A stretch of 64,000 nucleotides of DNA from Henriciella barbarensis (GTDB lineage Bacteria > Pseudomonadota > Alphaproteobacteria > Caulobacterales > Hyphomonadaceae), in NCBI RefSeq assembly GCF_003576345.1, contig NZ_QWGB01000007.1, positions 124,001-188,000 on the forward strand, read 5' to 3'. Every line of letters starts with the position of its first letter. Positions within the stretch are counted from its first letter, which is position 1. Both the position numbers and the translations under genes were made by a program. Under the pieces are notes generated by a model that was not told the origin of the DNA, ran no database searches, and saw nothing but the letters and a program-made list of their open reading frames with translations. This document shows, in pieces, positions 25,622 to 36,216 of this stretch.

Positions 25622-27901
25622 ATGAGCCGACAGCAGCATGCAGACAAGGTCTTCCGCGATGCGATGCAGTCAGGACGTGTCAGTCCGATCCTGCCACTGG
25701 ATACGCTTGTACTGCTACCGCAAAGGCGTTTTGCCGCAGACGGCGCCGCTGCCCTTCGCGAGGCTTTGGATACCCGCACAAGCGACCGGCTGGAAAAGGA
25801 ATCCCGCCTGGGTCTGGCGGACCTTGTCGAACAGCTCGGGGTTGCTCCCAAGAATGCAGAGCTCGCTGAAGCTCTCAATGCAGGTCTTCCAGCGCAAATG
25901 ATCGAAGCGGGAATCACGCATCCTGAAGGTTTCCCCGGGCTGGAGCGCTGGCTGAGGCGCAGCGCCATGTCAGCTGATGAGCAGGTGCCGGTTGGCCTCG
26001 ATGCATCCCAGTATCTTGAGGTGCCGACGCTAGCTGAACACGCGCTCAATGAAGGCATCAGCCTCAGCGTGTGGCCAGGTCCTGCACCCTCGGGCGACGC
26101 GCCAGCGTGCGCCTTGGACATCTCCGCGTTCATTTCCGCCGAAGGTCTGGAAGCAGGTCTGCTGCATGACACGCTCTCAGCCCTCCCAGACCTCATGCCT
26201 GATGAGACCGTCATGGTCATCGTGCACGGTGTTGCAGCCGGTGCACTCGCCCTCGGCGCGACTGACGAGACTTCGTTCGTCCAGAAGGGCCGCGCGCTTT
26301 GTGAGGCTCTTGCCTGCCTTGTTTCGGGCTGGACGTTATCGGCCGAAACGGCGGAACTTCTTGGCGCTAGCATTGCCGATTTCAAACCAGTCAAAGGCTT
26401 GCGCCTCGCTGCCATGCCGCTTCGTGCAAGCAATGAGACAACCTTCACACCCGCAAGTGATGGTCTGTCCGGTGAGGTCGCGCTGGTACAGGCCGCTGAA
26501 GAGGCTGGTGCCAGCGCCTCGCCAGCTGCCATTACGTCGTTGCTACGTCTCGCGCCAAGTGCTGCAGACGAGCTACGCGAGACACTTCACGCAGGGTGCG
26601 ACCTCGACAGGCTGGACGGAATCGATAGCGACGCTCTCAACGCCCGCGGCTTCTCTGACGAAGCGGTCATCAGGGTTCGCAACGCCCTCAAGGAAGGCCT
26701 ACCACTCGGCGCGGCCTTCTCTCGCTGGGTGCTTGGGGATGATGTTATCGCTTCACGCCTGAAACTCGCTCCTGAAAGCTTTGATACAGACGGGCGCCCA
26801 TTGCTGCGCATGATCGGTTTTTCCGATGAAGAGATCGTTGCGGCGGATGCATGTGTCAGTAGCGCATCAGAAACAATTGCGCGCGAAGTCCTGCTAAGGC
26901 ACGGCATCACATTGCCTGACCCACGCGCCTTCGAATTCGCCGTCGCGGCGCCATTGGCAGCCAGCGGCGCGCTTGTCTGCATTGATGCCAGCGCGTGGGA
27001 CGAGCATGCCGACCGCAGCGCGGCGCTGGAAGCTGGCATCGCGCTCTATCTGCGAGCGCGCAACCGTGGCGAAGACGGGGCTGCTTCGGACAGGATGAAC
27101 GCCATCATGGAGCTCGCCGAGGACCTGCACGCTGAAGAGGCCCGGGCGATAACGCAAATGAGCCTAGGCGCCGACAGTTTCGACGAGACTGGCAAGCCTG
27201 CGCGCCGCACGCGCCTGCCGGACCGGCGTAAGGGCTATATCCAGAAATCGACGGTGGGTGGCCATAAGGTCTACCTGCACACAGGCGAATTTGCAGATGG
27301 CGCCCTCGGTGAAATCTTCATCGACATGCACAAGGAAGGCGCCGCCTTTCGCTCGCTGATGAACAATTTTGCGATCGCCGTGTCGCTCGGCCTGCAATAT
27401 GGCGTGCCTCTTGATGAATATGTCGACGCGTTTGTCTTCACCCGGTTCGAACCGGCCGGCGAGGTGACTGGCAATGATCGCATCACGAAAGCGACCTCCA
27501 TCCTCGATTATATTTTCCGTGAGCTCGCCATTTCCTATCTTGGCCGCGACGACCTTGCGGAGCTTGGCGACGATGTCAGCCATGACGGACTTGGCCGTGG
27601 CTTGAAGGACGGAACCAGAGAAGGGCCACAGCCGCTGCCAGATGAAGCCGTACAGTTCATCTCGCGCGGCTTTTCACGCGGTCAGCTGCCGGATAATATA
27701 GTCATTCTAGAGCGCAAGCGGGCAGAGCGCGATGAAGCCGCGTCAACTGCAGAACTCGACGAGGATGACGACGCCGAAGACTACCTTGGTGACCCATGCC
27801 CTAATTGTTCGAGCTTCACCCTCATGCCGACAGGCGATGAACGTGTCGCCCATTGCGCTACCTGTAATGAGCCAACGCGGTCTGAATCCGGATTCAACTA
27901 A
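25622..27901 (+). CDS. NrdJ-related protein: C-terminal domains of B12-dependent ribonucleotide reductase with degenerate catalytic half
   Basis: Residues from about 535 of the 765-residue frame counted from 25604 are a close match to the C-terminal part of class II ribonucleotide reductase: [56 protein letters not shown], and a final CPNC...CATC pair at 732-754. Residues about 370-420 (FSRWVLGDD ... [16 protein letters not shown]) resemble the end of the NrdJ barrel. Residues 1-370 are alanine-rich and show none of the NPC/finger-loop cysteine motifs or the glutamate of active reductases. The whole is about 60 % of NrdJ length. Start 25622 (GAAAGACGAT before ATG) or 25604. I infer a non-catalytic paralogue. 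Confidence 0.75.
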   Translation: MSRQQHADKVFRDAMQSGRVSPILPLDTLVLLPQRRFAADGAAALREALDTRTSDRLEKESRLGLADLVEQLGVAPKNAELAEALNAGLPAQMIEAGITHPEGFPGLERWLRRSAMSADEQVPVGLDASQYLEVPTLAEHALNEGISLSVWPGPAPSGDAPACALDISAFISAEGLEAGLLHDTLSALPDLMPDETVMVIVHGVAAGALALGATDETSFVQKGRALCEALACLVSGWTLSAETAELLGASIADFKPVKGLRLAAMPLRASNETTFTPASDGLSGEVALVQAAEEAGASASPAAITSLLRLAPSAADELRETLHAGCDLDRLDGIDSDALNARGFSDEAVIRVRNALKEGLPLGAAFSRWVLGDDVIASRLKLAPESFDTDGRPLLRMIGFSDEEIVAADACVSSASETIAREVLLRHGITLPDPRAFEFAVAAPLAASGALVCIDASAWDEHADRSAALEAGIALYLRARNRGEDGAASDRMNAIMELAEDLHAEEARAITQMSLGADSFDETGKPARRTRLPDRRKGYIQKSTVGGHKVYLHTGEFADGALGEIFIDMHKEGAAFRSLMNNFAIAVSLGLQYGVPLDEYVDAFVFTRFEPAGEVTGNDRITKATSILDYIFRELAISYLGRDDLAELGDDVSHDGLGRGLKDGTREGPQPLPDEAVQFISRGFSRGQLPDNIVILERKRAERDEAASTAELDEDDDAEDYLGDPCPNCSSFTLMPTGDERVAHCATCNEPTRSESGFN

Positions 27902-27969
27902 GTGGGGAATCTGGCAGCGCGATTGCGTGAGAGCCGGGTAAGTCTTATCCCCAGCTCCACAGGTGTGCC

Positions 27970-28458
27970 ATGCTGAAACATTTCCTGACCGCTTTCGCGT
28001 TTGCCGCCCTCGCCCTGCCTTCCAACGCACAGAACGCAGGCGAGATTGCGAAGGTTCGTAACGGCCAGTCCTGCTCAGGATGCAACCTCTTTCAGGCAGA
28101 TCTTGCCTATCTTGATGTGGCTAACGTCAACGTTTCCGGTGCCCGGCTCCGCCAGAGTGACATGCAGTTGTCCACGTTTGATAACTGGAACCTTCGCGGC
28201 ACGAACCTGTCAGTCACGAATATGTTCGGCGTGCGTTTCAACGCTTCGAATTTTTCCAATGCGAACCTAGAGAGCGCGACGCTGGTGGGTGGCTATTTCG
28301 GCTCTTCCAATTTTTCCGGAGCGAGCCTCGCCGGCGCAAATCTATCCGGCGCAGACCTTCGTCTTGCCAAGGGTCTGACCCAAGCACAGCTGAGGAAAGC
28401 TTGCGGCGATCAGGCCACGCGCCTGCCTGCGGGAATGACCATTCCGCGGTGCGGCTAG
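27970..28458 (+). CDS. Exported pentapeptide-repeat protein with four capping cysteines
   Basis: The 162-residue protein has a signal peptide (cleavage near PSNAQ, residue 21) and then C35-S-G-C38. About 18 pentapeptide units of the A(D/N)LxX type follow (ANLESATLVG, ANLSGADLRL), predicted to coil into a right-handed beta-helix. The C-terminal cap holds C145 and C161, 16 apart. The next gene product repeats the same cysteine plan. It lies 68 bases after the NrdJ-like gene. The function is unknown; export and cysteine caps suggest a periplasmic disulfide-stabilised protein. Confidence 0.85.
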   Translation: MLKHFLTAFAFAALALPSNAQNAGEIAKVRNGQSCSGCNLFQADLAYLDVANVNVSGARLRQSDMQLSTFDNWNLRGTNLSVTNMFGVRFNASNFSNANLESATLVGGYFGSSNFSGASLAGANLSGADLRLAKGLTQAQLRKACGDQATRLPAGMTIPRCG

Positions 28459-28539
28459 AGAGACACACCCCAGCGTCCGTTTACAGTCATTACCGGGAAT
28501 TCAGTTCAAAGCTGGCTCTGGACCTCGTAAAAACACCGC

Positions 28540-29319
28540 ATGCTTAGATTTCGTCGCATGTCTGTCATCCTGGCGCTTGCCGCTTGCGGGGTCGCGTCCG
28601 GAGCAGCGAACGCTCAATCAAAGTCGACCCGCGTTTCCTGGGCGCCGGCTTATGGCGGGTCCTGTGTGAGCTGTGACCTTCGCGGACGCAATATGTCCGG
28701 CGGCGATATTTCAGCTGCACACTACCCCAAAGCCAATGTCTCCGGAGCATTCCTGCGCGGTACGCGCGCTCTCAATATCGATCTTTCCGATGCCATGGCG
28801 AAGGGTACGGATTTCCGCCGCGCGACGCTTGATGGTTCCAGGCTTTCGAACACTCAGTTTGAGGGCTCGCGCTTTGAGCGAGCCAGTCTGCTCAATGTGA
28901 ACCTGTCGGGAGCCTCGCTTTCTGACACCCATCTCACAGGCGCGCACTTCGGCGCGGCAACGGCAACTGGAACAAATTTTTCACGAGCGCGCGCATCTGG
29001 AACAGATTTTTCCGGTGCCAATCTGACCGGCGCTGTCTTTGAGGGCGCAGTCCTTCGCGAGGCACGGTTCAACAACGCTATCCTCAACGGGACCTCGTTT
29101 GCGAATGCGGACCTGCATGGGGCCCGGCTAACAAATATCCGCCTGATCAATGTCAGTTTCGAAGGTGCGACCGGTCTGGAGAGCACCGTCTTCGAAGGTA
29201 GCTGCGCTGGCGAGAAGACAAATGTACCGGCAGGCATCGCACTTCTATCCTGCCAGGCCGTGCGGCTCCCTGGACGCGAAGAACTCCGCGGCGGCCTGAT
29301 CCAGACGGCCGGGCAATAA
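28540..29319 (+). CDS. Exported pentapeptide-repeat protein, longer paralogue
   Basis: The 259-residue protein has a signal peptide (cleavage near AANAQ, residue 26), C42-V-S-C45, then roughly 30 pentapeptide units (ANLTGAVFEGAVLREARF) and a cap with C222 and C238. Both the 3-residue CxxC spacing and the 16-residue spacing of the last two cysteines equal those of the upstream paralogue, including a shared PAG between the last pair. It probably arose by duplication plus repeat expansion. A bidirectional terminator follows immediately. Confidence 0.85.
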   Translation: MLRFRRMSVILALAACGVASGAANAQSKSTRVSWAPAYGGSCVSCDLRGRNMSGGDISAAHYPKANVSGAFLRGTRALNIDLSDAMAKGTDFRRATLDGSRLSNTQFEGSRFERASLLNVNLSGASLSDTHLTGAHFGAATATGTNFSRARASGTDFSGANLTGAVFEGAVLREARFNNAILNGTSFANADLHGARLTNIRLINVSFEGATGLESTVFEGSCAGEKTNVPAGIALLSCQAVRLPGREELRGGLIQTAGQ

Positions 29320-29321
29320 AA

Positions 29322-29351
29322 AAACGCCCTCCGAGCAATCGAAGGGCGTTT
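29322..29351. terminator. Bidirectional terminator between pentapeptide gene and aspS
   Basis: AAACGCCCT at 29322-29330 pairs with AGGGCGTTT at 29343-29351. A-rich and T-rich flanks on either side let it serve both the pentapeptide unit (plus strand) and aspS (minus strand), which converge here. Confidence 0.85.
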
Positions 29352-29383
29352 GTCTAATCACTGAATAATGGAGCCGGCTTCGC

Positions 29384-31219
29384 TCAGTCCTTTTTGGCCT
29401 GCGGCGCAAGACGGATGTTAAGCTCGCGAAGCTGCTTGTCGTCCACAGCGGATGGTGCCTGCATCATCAAATCGCGAGCCTGCTGGTTCATCGGAAACAG
29501 TGTGACATCGCGCAAATTGTCGACCTCTGCGAGGAGCATGACGATACGGTCAACGCCCGGCGCGATACCGCCATGCGGTGGGGCGCCGAAGCGGAACGCA
29601 TTCAGCATGCCGCCAAACTCTGCCTCGACCACATCGGCCCCATATCCTGCCAGCTCGAACGCTTTCAGCATGATGTCAGGACGGTGGTTCCGGATTGCGC
29701 CGGAGGACAGCTCAACACCGTTACAGACGATATCGTACTGAAAGGCTTTCAGATCGAGCTGCTTCTCGACCGTATCGGCCTGCTCCAGCGCTTCCATACC
29801 ACCTTGCGGCATGGAGAACGGGTTGTGCGAGAAGTCGATCTTCTTGTTGTCCTCGTCCCACTCATACATCGGGAAATCGACGATCCAGCAGAACTTGAAG
29901 ATACCCTGCTCGATGAGCTCCAGCTCTTCGCCAACCTTGTTACGGGCTGCACCAGCCAACTTGTAGGCGGCGTCGTGATTGCCTGCGGAGAAGAAGATGC
30001 CGTCACCGGCGCCAAGTCCGAGATGGTCAAGGAAAGCCCTCAGGTGATCGGCGTCGAAGTTCTTCAAGACCGGGTCCTGGCTGTCGACACCACCGACATC
30101 GGCTTCTTTGAGGCGCGCATAGCCAAGGCCAGGCGCCTGCATTTCCTTCTTCGCCCACTTGTCGAGGTCATCGAAGAATTTGCGTGACTTCTGCTCAGCC
30201 GCTTTTGGCGCTGGGATGGCAATAACCTTTCCGCCACCTGCGATGATCTTCGCGAAGATGGAAAAGCCTGTCTTACTATCATCGGCAAAGAAGTCAGTGA
30301 CGTCGGCAAGTTCGATCGGGTTGCGCAGGTCCGGCTTGTCAGAGCCGTATTTCGCCATGGCCTCAGCATATGGAATGCGCGGGAACGGGCCTTCCGGCAT
30401 CGAGCGTCCCTTTCCCTGCCAATCTGCGAACTCTTCGAAGACGCCGCGCATTACAGGTTCGATTGCCTGGAAGACATCTTCCTGCTCAACAAAGCTCATC
30501 TCGATGTCAAGCTGGTAGAACTCGCCAGGGGAGCGGTCGGCGCGCGCGTCCTCGTCGCGGAAACACGGCGCGATCTGGAAGTAACGGTCGAAACCCGACA
30601 CCATTAGGAGCTGCTTGAACTGCTGGGGTGCCTGAGGCAGGGCGTAGAATTCACCAGGGTGCAGACGCGACGGTACGAGAAAGTCACGTGCGCCTTCCGG
30701 GCTTGAAGCCGTGAGGATCGGCGTCTGGAATTCGGTAAAGCCCTGCTCGATCATGCGGCGGCGCAGGCTCGCAATGATCTGACTACGCAGAACCATGTTC
30801 TTGTGCAGCGTCTCACGGCGCAAATCGAGATAGCGGTGCTTCAGACGGATGTCTTCGGGATAGTCCGGCTCTGCGAACACTGGCAGCGGCAGCTTGGCTG
30901 CAGCGCTTTCAATGACCAGCGTCTCGGCGGGCAGTTCGATCTCGCCGGTCGGCAGTTCTGGATTCACCGCTTCAGCATCGCGTGCAATCACCTCACCGGT
31001 GACCGTCAGCACGCTTTCGGCAGTCGCGCGCTTGGCGTCTTCGTAGAAGGACGCGTTTGGATACACCACGACCTGCGTCAGGCCGTAATGGTCGCGCAAG
31101 TCAATGAACAGGGCGCCAGCATGCTCGCGGCGGCGGTGCAGCCAGCCAGAGAGTTTTACCGTAGCGCCAACATCAGACTTGGTGAGTTCGCCGCAGGTAT
31201 GGGTGCGGTAAGCGTGCAT
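29384..31219 (-). CDS. aspS: Aspartyl-tRNA synthetase
   Basis: The 611-residue class II synthetase charges tRNA-Asp (or Asp/Asn, if non-discriminating). It has the N-terminal OB fold ([19 protein letters not shown]), motif 2 ([14 protein letters not shown]), the bacterial GAD insertion in the middle, and motif 3 ([16 protein letters not shown]). The start [12 protein letters not shown] at 31219 follows GGAGTGAGA; the frame runs open to 31390 without homology. The presence of gatA and gatB in the window is compatible with a non-discriminating enzyme, which sequence reading alone cannot settle. Confidence 0.97.
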   Translation of the reverse strand: MHAYRTHTCGELTKSDVGATVKLSGWLHRRREHAGALFIDLRDHYGLTQVVVYPNASFYEDAKRATAESVLTVTGEVIARDAEAVNPELPTGEIELPAETLVIESAAAKLPLPVFAEPDYPEDIRLKHRYLDLRRETLHKNMVLRSQIIASLRRRMIEQGFTEFQTPILTASSPEGARDFLVPSRLHPGEFYALPQAPQQFKQLLMVSGFDRYFQIAPCFRDEDARADRSPGEFYQLDIEMSFVEQEDVFQAIEPVMRGVFEEFADWQGKGRSMPEGPFPRIPYAEAMAKYGSDKPDLRNPIELADVTDFFADDSKTGFSIFAKIIAGGGKVIAIPAPKAAEQKSRKFFDDLDKWAKKEMQAPGLGYARLKEADVGGVDSQDPVLKNFDADHLRAFLDHLGLGAGDGIFFSAGNHDAAYKLAGAARNKVGEELELIEQGIFKFCWIVDFPMYEWDEDNKKIDFSHNPFSMPQGGMEALEQADTVEKQLDLKAFQYDIVCNGVELSSGAIRNHRPDIMLKAFELAGYGADVVEAEFGGMLNAFRFGAPPHGGIAPGVDRIVMLLAEVDNLRDVTLFPMNQQARDLMMQAPSAVDDKQLRELNIRLAPQAKKD

Positions 31220-31307
31220 TCTCTCACTCCGAGGATTCTTGAGGCCTGAGAAGCTTTGTGAACCTTCCCCTCGCCATTGTTGTGCGGATGCGATACGCGT
31301 GCGCGCC

Positions 31308-32480
31308 ATGACTGACAAGACGCTGACGCCGATTACACAGCAGGAAGAGCTGCAAAAGTTCTGCGATTCGCTTTCGGCGAGCGATTTCATCTGTGTCGAT
31401 ACCGAGTTTCATCGCGAAACGACCTTCTGGCCCGAGCTGTGCCTGATCCAGGCCTCCGCGCCCGGCGTGGAAGGCGTTATCGATCCCAAGGCAGATGGCA
31501 TCGATCTCGCCCCCTTCCTTGATCTTCTAGCGGACACGTCGCGCGTGAAAGTGTTTCACGCTGCGAGGCAAGACATGGAGATCTTCAATAAGCTGATCGG
31601 CACACCGCCTTCCCCGGTATTTGATACACAGATCGCGGCGATGGCCCTCGGCCTTGGTGATTCCATCTCCTACGACAATTTGATCCAGCGCGTGCTTCGC
31701 CGTCATATCGACAAGTCGAGCCAGTTCACCGACTGGAAGCGGCGCCCGCTGTCGGACAAACAGCTCGCTTATGCACTGGGCGATGTGACCCACCTGCGCG
31801 ACGCCTATCTTTGGATGCGTGATGAGCTTGAGAAGCGCGGACGAATGGAATGGATTGCCGAAGAGATGGGCAGCCTCTCCGAGCCGGCCCTCTACGACAC
31901 CGACCCAAAGAATGCCTGGCAGCGGCTGAAAGTTCGCAAGACGCACAAGGAATATCTTGCTGTGTTCGCATCTGTCGCCGAATGGCGTGAGCGTCAGGCC
32001 CAATCGCTGGACAGGCCGCGTCGGCGCATCCTGAAAGATGACGCCATTCAGGAAATCGCCGACCAGAAACCGAAATCTGAAGAGCAGTTCGACAGGCTGC
32101 GCGCCGTACCCAAAGGTTTTATCCGATCACGCAATGCCGACGGTTTGCTGCAGACCGTCGAAAACGCGCTGGCCGATCCTGACGCCTACGCCCCGCCTGC
32201 ACCACAGCGCAAGCAGAACCCCCAAACACCTGCCGGTGCTCCGGAAATGCTGAAAGTCCTGCTGAAGTATGTAAGCGAGGACAGTGACGTGGTTCCGCGC
32301 CTCATCGCGAACGCGGCCGACATCGAACGGATCGCGCGCGGTGAGACCGATAAGGACATCCCGGCGCTGACAGGCTGGCGTTATGAGGTGTTCGGTCAGA
32401 AAGCGCGCGCGCTGCTCACAGGTAAACTCGCCCTTTCGTTCGAGAATGGACAGGTTCGGCTTTTTGAACCGAAAAGCTGA
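31308..32480 (+). CDS. rnd: Ribonuclease D
   Basis: The 390-residue 3'-5' exoribonuclease trims tRNA and other structured RNA 3' ends. The DEDD exonuclease residues lie in [23 protein letters not shown] and [13 protein letters not shown]. They are followed by HRDC-like helical domains ([18 protein letters not shown]). The start MTDKTLTPI at 31308 is chosen because homology begins there and the upstream part overlaps the aspS promoter. It is divergent from aspS and ends 5 bases from the convergent ppx stop. Confidence 0.94.
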   Translation: MTDKTLTPITQQEELQKFCDSLSASDFICVDTEFHRETTFWPELCLIQASAPGVEGVIDPKADGIDLAPFLDLLADTSRVKVFHAARQDMEIFNKLIGTPPSPVFDTQIAAMALGLGDSISYDNLIQRVLRRHIDKSSQFTDWKRRPLSDKQLAYALGDVTHLRDAYLWMRDELEKRGRMEWIAEEMGSLSEPALYDTDPKNAWQRLKVRKTHKEYLAVFASVAEWRERQAQSLDRPRRRILKDDAIQEIADQKPKSEEQFDRLRAVPKGFIRSRNADGLLQTVENALADPDAYAPPAPQRKQNPQTPAGAPEMLKVLLKYVSEDSDVVPRLIANAADIERIARGETDKDIPALTGWRYEVFGQKARALLTGKLALSFENGQVRLFEPKS

Positions 32481-32485
32481 AACGA

Positions 32486-33994
32486 CTAGCCAGCCTGTTC
32501 GGCTGTCACGATTTGCGCATCGAGATCCACAAAGGTGGCCAGCTGCTCGAACCGCTTCTTTACGGTGCCAGAGATCATGTCTTCACTGCCGGGCTCTACC
32601 TCCAGAACAAGTTTCGACTTGGACGCCTTCAGCTTTACTTGTTTGAGTAGTGGTGCCGAGCGCCCGGAATAAACTGCGCCAAGCCGCATCGCCGCTCCCA
32701 TGATACGAGCGAGCTGATCATCAGATTCCAGTCCCAGTCGCGCGAACGGCTTCGGTCTCTGGAACTTGTGTGTGTAGCGTGCACCTGTCGCGTGCGCGAG
32801 CAGCACGCGTTCATCATGCGTAATACCGCGAATGGGCGAGCGCAGGATCAAGTAATAGGCCATGTCAGCCCGGTGGTCGGGATGAAAACGTCCGCCACAG
32901 TCAGCCATCAGACAAGCAGCTCGAAACAGGCGTTGGCGAGAGTGGGAGCGCGGCAGGACTGGCCTAATAAACTGGTACAAAGCCTCCCCGAAAGCCATCT
33001 GGGATGCTTCAAGCCTAAGGAATGCAATCGTTCCGTCGATAAGTGCATCGCCAAACGGCTCGCGCATCGTTTCGAAAAGCAGCTTTTCGCCTCGATCGAA
33101 GAGAACGCCCTCGCGCAGGCCGTTTGCGGAGATCAGGACTTCCTTGAACCCACCCGCATCAAAAACTTCATCAAGGACGAGCGCGGCATGAATGATCGTG
33201 TCATACCGGCGTCCGACCAGACTGGAAATGCGCCCGGCCAGTTCCTTATCACGTTGCGTCGCGAGCACTGTGCGCACAACCGAGCGAAGCGCCGGCCCCG
33301 TCATCCTGTAACCATGCAGGATGGCAAGCGGGTACGCCTTGATGTCCATATGAATGCCGGCCAGGGCGCGCCATGAGCCGCCCACCGCATAAAGCCTTCG
33401 ATGCCCCTGATTCAGGAGCTCTGAGGACTTCAGGACTCTTCGAATGGCTTTGCGCCGCTCGGCCGGCTTGGCTTCATCTCCCCGCGGCATGGAAAACGGA
33501 CCAAGCTTATGGGTTTCACCCTGCCCGTCCTGCCCGGCTGCAGAGATTGGCTGGAATTCGAGGCTGGAGCCGCCAAGATCACCGACCAACCCCTCTGGCT
33601 GGTCGAACCCTGTACGCACGCCAAGGGCCGATAGACGGCCCTCTTCAGGTCCCGGGAGAATACGAAGGCGCGCACCGAGTTCGGTCGCGGCCATGCGCGC
33701 AAACTCCGGCCCGTCTTCAGCATCCCGCACAGCTGCTGTCGCCACCGCCGTCACCTGCGTGACGCCGAGGCCGGTCAGGATCGCGCGATAGCGGCGAATG
33801 GCGGCCACAGCATCGACGACCCCTTCCGCGGACAGCCGCCCGGTCTCTGGCAGGCCGCGTCCCAGCCCGGCCAGAACCTTCTCGTTGAAGTATGGAAGCG
33901 CCGCAGCGCCTGTCACCTCGTAGATTACGAGCCGAACGGAGTTAGAGCCGATATCGACAACGGCAGCTTTCTCAGGCTGCAGCGCTAGCCTCAT
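32486..33994 (-). CDS. ppx: Exopolyphosphatase (Ppx/GppA family)
   Basis: The 502-residue protein is an actin-fold phosphatase with the phosphate loops AVVDIGSNSVRLVIYE at the start and LVGDLGGSSLEFQPI further in, then a C-terminal HD-like helical domain (RAACLMADCGGRFHPDHRADMAYY). It hydrolyses polyphosphate from its end and possibly pppGpp. It overlaps the end of ppk1 by 4 bases, so synthesis and breakdown of polyphosphate are encoded in one transcript. Confidence 0.93.
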   Translation of the reverse strand: MRLALQPEKAAVVDIGSNSVRLVIYEVTGAAALPYFNEKVLAGLGRGLPETGRLSAEGVVDAVAAIRRYRAILTGLGVTQVTAVATAAVRDAEDGPEFARMAATELGARLRILPGPEEGRLSALGVRTGFDQPEGLVGDLGGSSLEFQPISAAGQDGQGETHKLGPFSMPRGDEAKPAERRKAIRRVLKSSELLNQGHRRLYAVGGSWRALAGIHMDIKAYPLAILHGYRMTGPALRSVVRTVLATQRDKELAGRISSLVGRRYDTIIHAALVLDEVFDAGGFKEVLISANGLREGVLFDRGEKLLFETMREPFGDALIDGTIAFLRLEASQMAFGEALYQFIRPVLPRSHSRQRLFRAACLMADCGGRFHPDHRADMAYYLILRSPIRGITHDERVLLAHATGARYTHKFQRPKPFARLGLESDDQLARIMGAAMRLGAVYSGRSAPLLKQVKLKASKSKLVLEVEPGSEDMISGTVKKRFEQLATFVDLDAQIVTAEQAG

Positions 33995-36189
33995 TTAGAG
34001 CCTCGCTTTTTTGGCGCGAGTCTCGGAGGGATCGACACGACCAGCGCATTGCCGCGTCCGGATAGCGAAGGATTTTCCATGAAGTACCGGTGAGCGCTGA
34101 AGCCCTTGCCGCGTTCTGGCGGGCGGAGGCGGTGAAACTCACCATCTCCGTCCATCTCCCAGCTTTGCTCGTCGTCATTGAGGTTGGCGATCATGATCTG
34201 GTTCAAGACCTGACGGTGTACTGTGGGGTTTTCCACCGGCACAAGCGCCTCAACGCGCCGCTTCAGGTTGCGCTGCATCCAGTCTGCTGACGAAATCCAG
34301 ACCTTCGCTCGGGCCGATGGCAGGTATTCGCCATTGGCAAAGCAAACGATCCGGGAATGTTCGAGGAAGCGGCCAATCAGACTTTTGACCTGAATGTTTT
34401 CGGACAGTTCGGGCACGCCGGGGCGTAAGCAGCATATGCCGCGCACAACAAGGACGATGGGCACGCCAGCCTGGCTCGCACGGTAGAGCGCATCAATGAC
34501 GTCCCCATCGACCAGCGAGTTCATCTTTGCCCAGACCCCGCTTGGTTTTCCTGCTTTCGCATTTTCAGCTTCCTGATCAATCATATCAATCAGGTAGGAC
34601 TCGAGTGTGCGCGGCGACATCGCGATCTTTTCGAAATCTGGTGCGTTCTCAGGAGGTTCGCGATAAGCCGTGATGTAGTTGAACAGCTTGTTTGCGTCGC
34701 GGCCAAGGGCCGGATCCGAGGTGAAGAGCGACAGGTCTGTATAAATCCGGGCCGTCACCGGATGGTAGTTGCCCGTACCGAAGTGCGTGTAGGACACGAG
34801 CTTGCCGCCTTCACGGCGCACCACCAGCGAAACCTTTGCGTGGGTTTTGTAGTCCAGAAAACCATACACGACCTGAACACCAGCCCGTTCCAGATCGCGG
34901 GCAAGACGCAGATTGGTTTCCTCATCAAAGCGCGCCTTGATCTCAACGAGGGCGGTGACATTCTTGCCCATTTCGGCCGCTTCCTGAAGCGCCGCCACGA
35001 TGGGAGAGTTTAGCGTGGTGCGATAGAGGGTTTGCTTGATTGCAACGACGTCCGGATCGATCGCGGCCTGGCGAATAAACTGGATTACGACATCAAACGA
35101 TTCGTACGGGTGGTGGACGACGAAGTCTTTCGCCTTGATCGCGGCAAAGCAGTCGCCGCCCATTTCACGGATACGCTCGGGGTAGCGTGGTTCATACGGT
35201 TTGAACTGCAGGTCCATCCTGTCTTCGACGATCAGTTCGGACAGGTTTTTCATACCAAGAAGACCATGAAGAATCATGACGTCGCGAGGCTCGGAGCCAA
35301 TCTCGCGTGTGATGAACTTCTCGAGTTCTTCAGGCGCATCACCGTCGATGTGAATGCGTACAATCCGGCCGCGCCGACGTTGCTTCAGCAAAATCTCGAA
35401 CTCGTGGATGAGATCTTCTGCTTCTTCCTCAATCTCGATGTCGCTGTCGCGGACGATACGGAACACGCAATGTCCCAGCGAACGGTAGCCGGGAAAAAGC
35501 ATGTTCATGAAAGTCGCGATTACGCTTTCAAGGCGCACAAACCGTATCGACTGTCTGTTCCGGTCCGGCAGGCGAATGAAGCGCGGTGAAAATGCCGGCA
35601 TGGGCACGAGCCCGACCATCGCCTCGCCAGAATTCTCAGGCGCAAGCTGGAACGCGACCGCAAAGCCCAGATTCGGGATGAATGGAAATGGATGCGCCGG
35701 GTCGACGGCTTGCGGCGTCAACATCGGGAAGATATGGCTTTCAAAGTGATCGCGCAGCCAGCCAAGATCGGTTTTGGTAAGCTCACCGATCTTTTTTACT
35801 TCTATTTTCTCGTGATCGAGCAGCGCGCGAAGCTCTCGCCAGCAGGCCTGCTGCGACTCCATCAGCTTGGCAGACTGTGTTTCGATGGCCTCCAGCTGTT
35901 GCGACGGGATCATACCGTCCTGACTGGTGCGCACGACACCAGCCCGGAGCTGCTCGCGCAGGCCCGCATATCGGACCATAAAGAATTCATCGAGATTGTT
36001 CGCCGAGATCGACAAGAAACGAAGACGCTCAAGCAAGGGATGAGACACGTTGTGCGCCTCTTCGAGCACACGCTCGTTGAATTTCAACCAGGACAGCTCT
36101 CTGTTGAGAAAGCGCTGGGGCTGCGCAATCCAGGACTTCGCAAGCCGCACTGACGTCTTAGCTTCGGGCCTTGTTTCGGTCGTGCTCAT
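33991..36189 (-). CDS. ppk1: Polyphosphate kinase 1
   Basis: The 732-residue enzyme reversibly transfers the gamma phosphate of ATP to polyphosphate. It has the N-terminal helical domain (RFLNRELSWLKFNERVLEEA), the head domain, and two phospholipase-D-like domains. The autophosphorylated histidine is in SYTHFGTGNYHPVTARIY, and the arginine/lysine nucleotide-binding part is in ALVEIKARFDEETNLRLA. It lies between hdaA (27 bases upstream) and ppx (4-base overlap), a common alphaproteobacterial order. Confidence 0.97.
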   Translation of the reverse strand: MSTTETRPEAKTSVRLAKSWIAQPQRFLNRELSWLKFNERVLEEAHNVSHPLLERLRFLSISANNLDEFFMVRYAGLREQLRAGVVRTSQDGMIPSQQLEAIETQSAKLMESQQACWRELRALLDHEKIEVKKIGELTKTDLGWLRDHFESHIFPMLTPQAVDPAHPFPFIPNLGFAVAFQLAPENSGEAMVGLVPMPAFSPRFIRLPDRNRQSIRFVRLESVIATFMNMLFPGYRSLGHCVFRIVRDSDIEIEEEAEDLIHEFEILLKQRRRGRIVRIHIDGDAPEELEKFITREIGSEPRDVMILHGLLGMKNLSELIVEDRMDLQFKPYEPRYPERIREMGGDCFAAIKAKDFVVHHPYESFDVVIQFIRQAAIDPDVVAIKQTLYRTTLNSPIVAALQEAAEMGKNVTALVEIKARFDEETNLRLARDLERAGVQVVYGFLDYKTHAKVSLVVRREGGKLVSYTHFGTGNYHPVTARIYTDLSLFTSDPALGRDANKLFNYITAYREPPENAPDFEKIAMSPRTLESYLIDMIDQEAENAKAGKPSGVWAKMNSLVDGDVIDALYRASQAGVPIVLVVRGICCLRPGVPELSENIQVKSLIGRFLEHSRIVCFANGEYLPSARAKVWISSADWMQRNLKRRVEALVPVENPTVHRQVLNQIMIANLNDDEQSWEMDGDGEFHRLRPPERGKGFSAHRYFMENPSLSGRGNALVVSIPPRLAPKKRGSK

Positions 36190-36216
36190 CGACTGCCTCT
36201 CGTATGCCCTACCTAT

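Noticed and set aside
33376-33762. Plus-strand frames opposite the ppx gene
   Set aside because: They are antisense to the phosphate-binding loops of the exopolyphosphatase and carry no signature.
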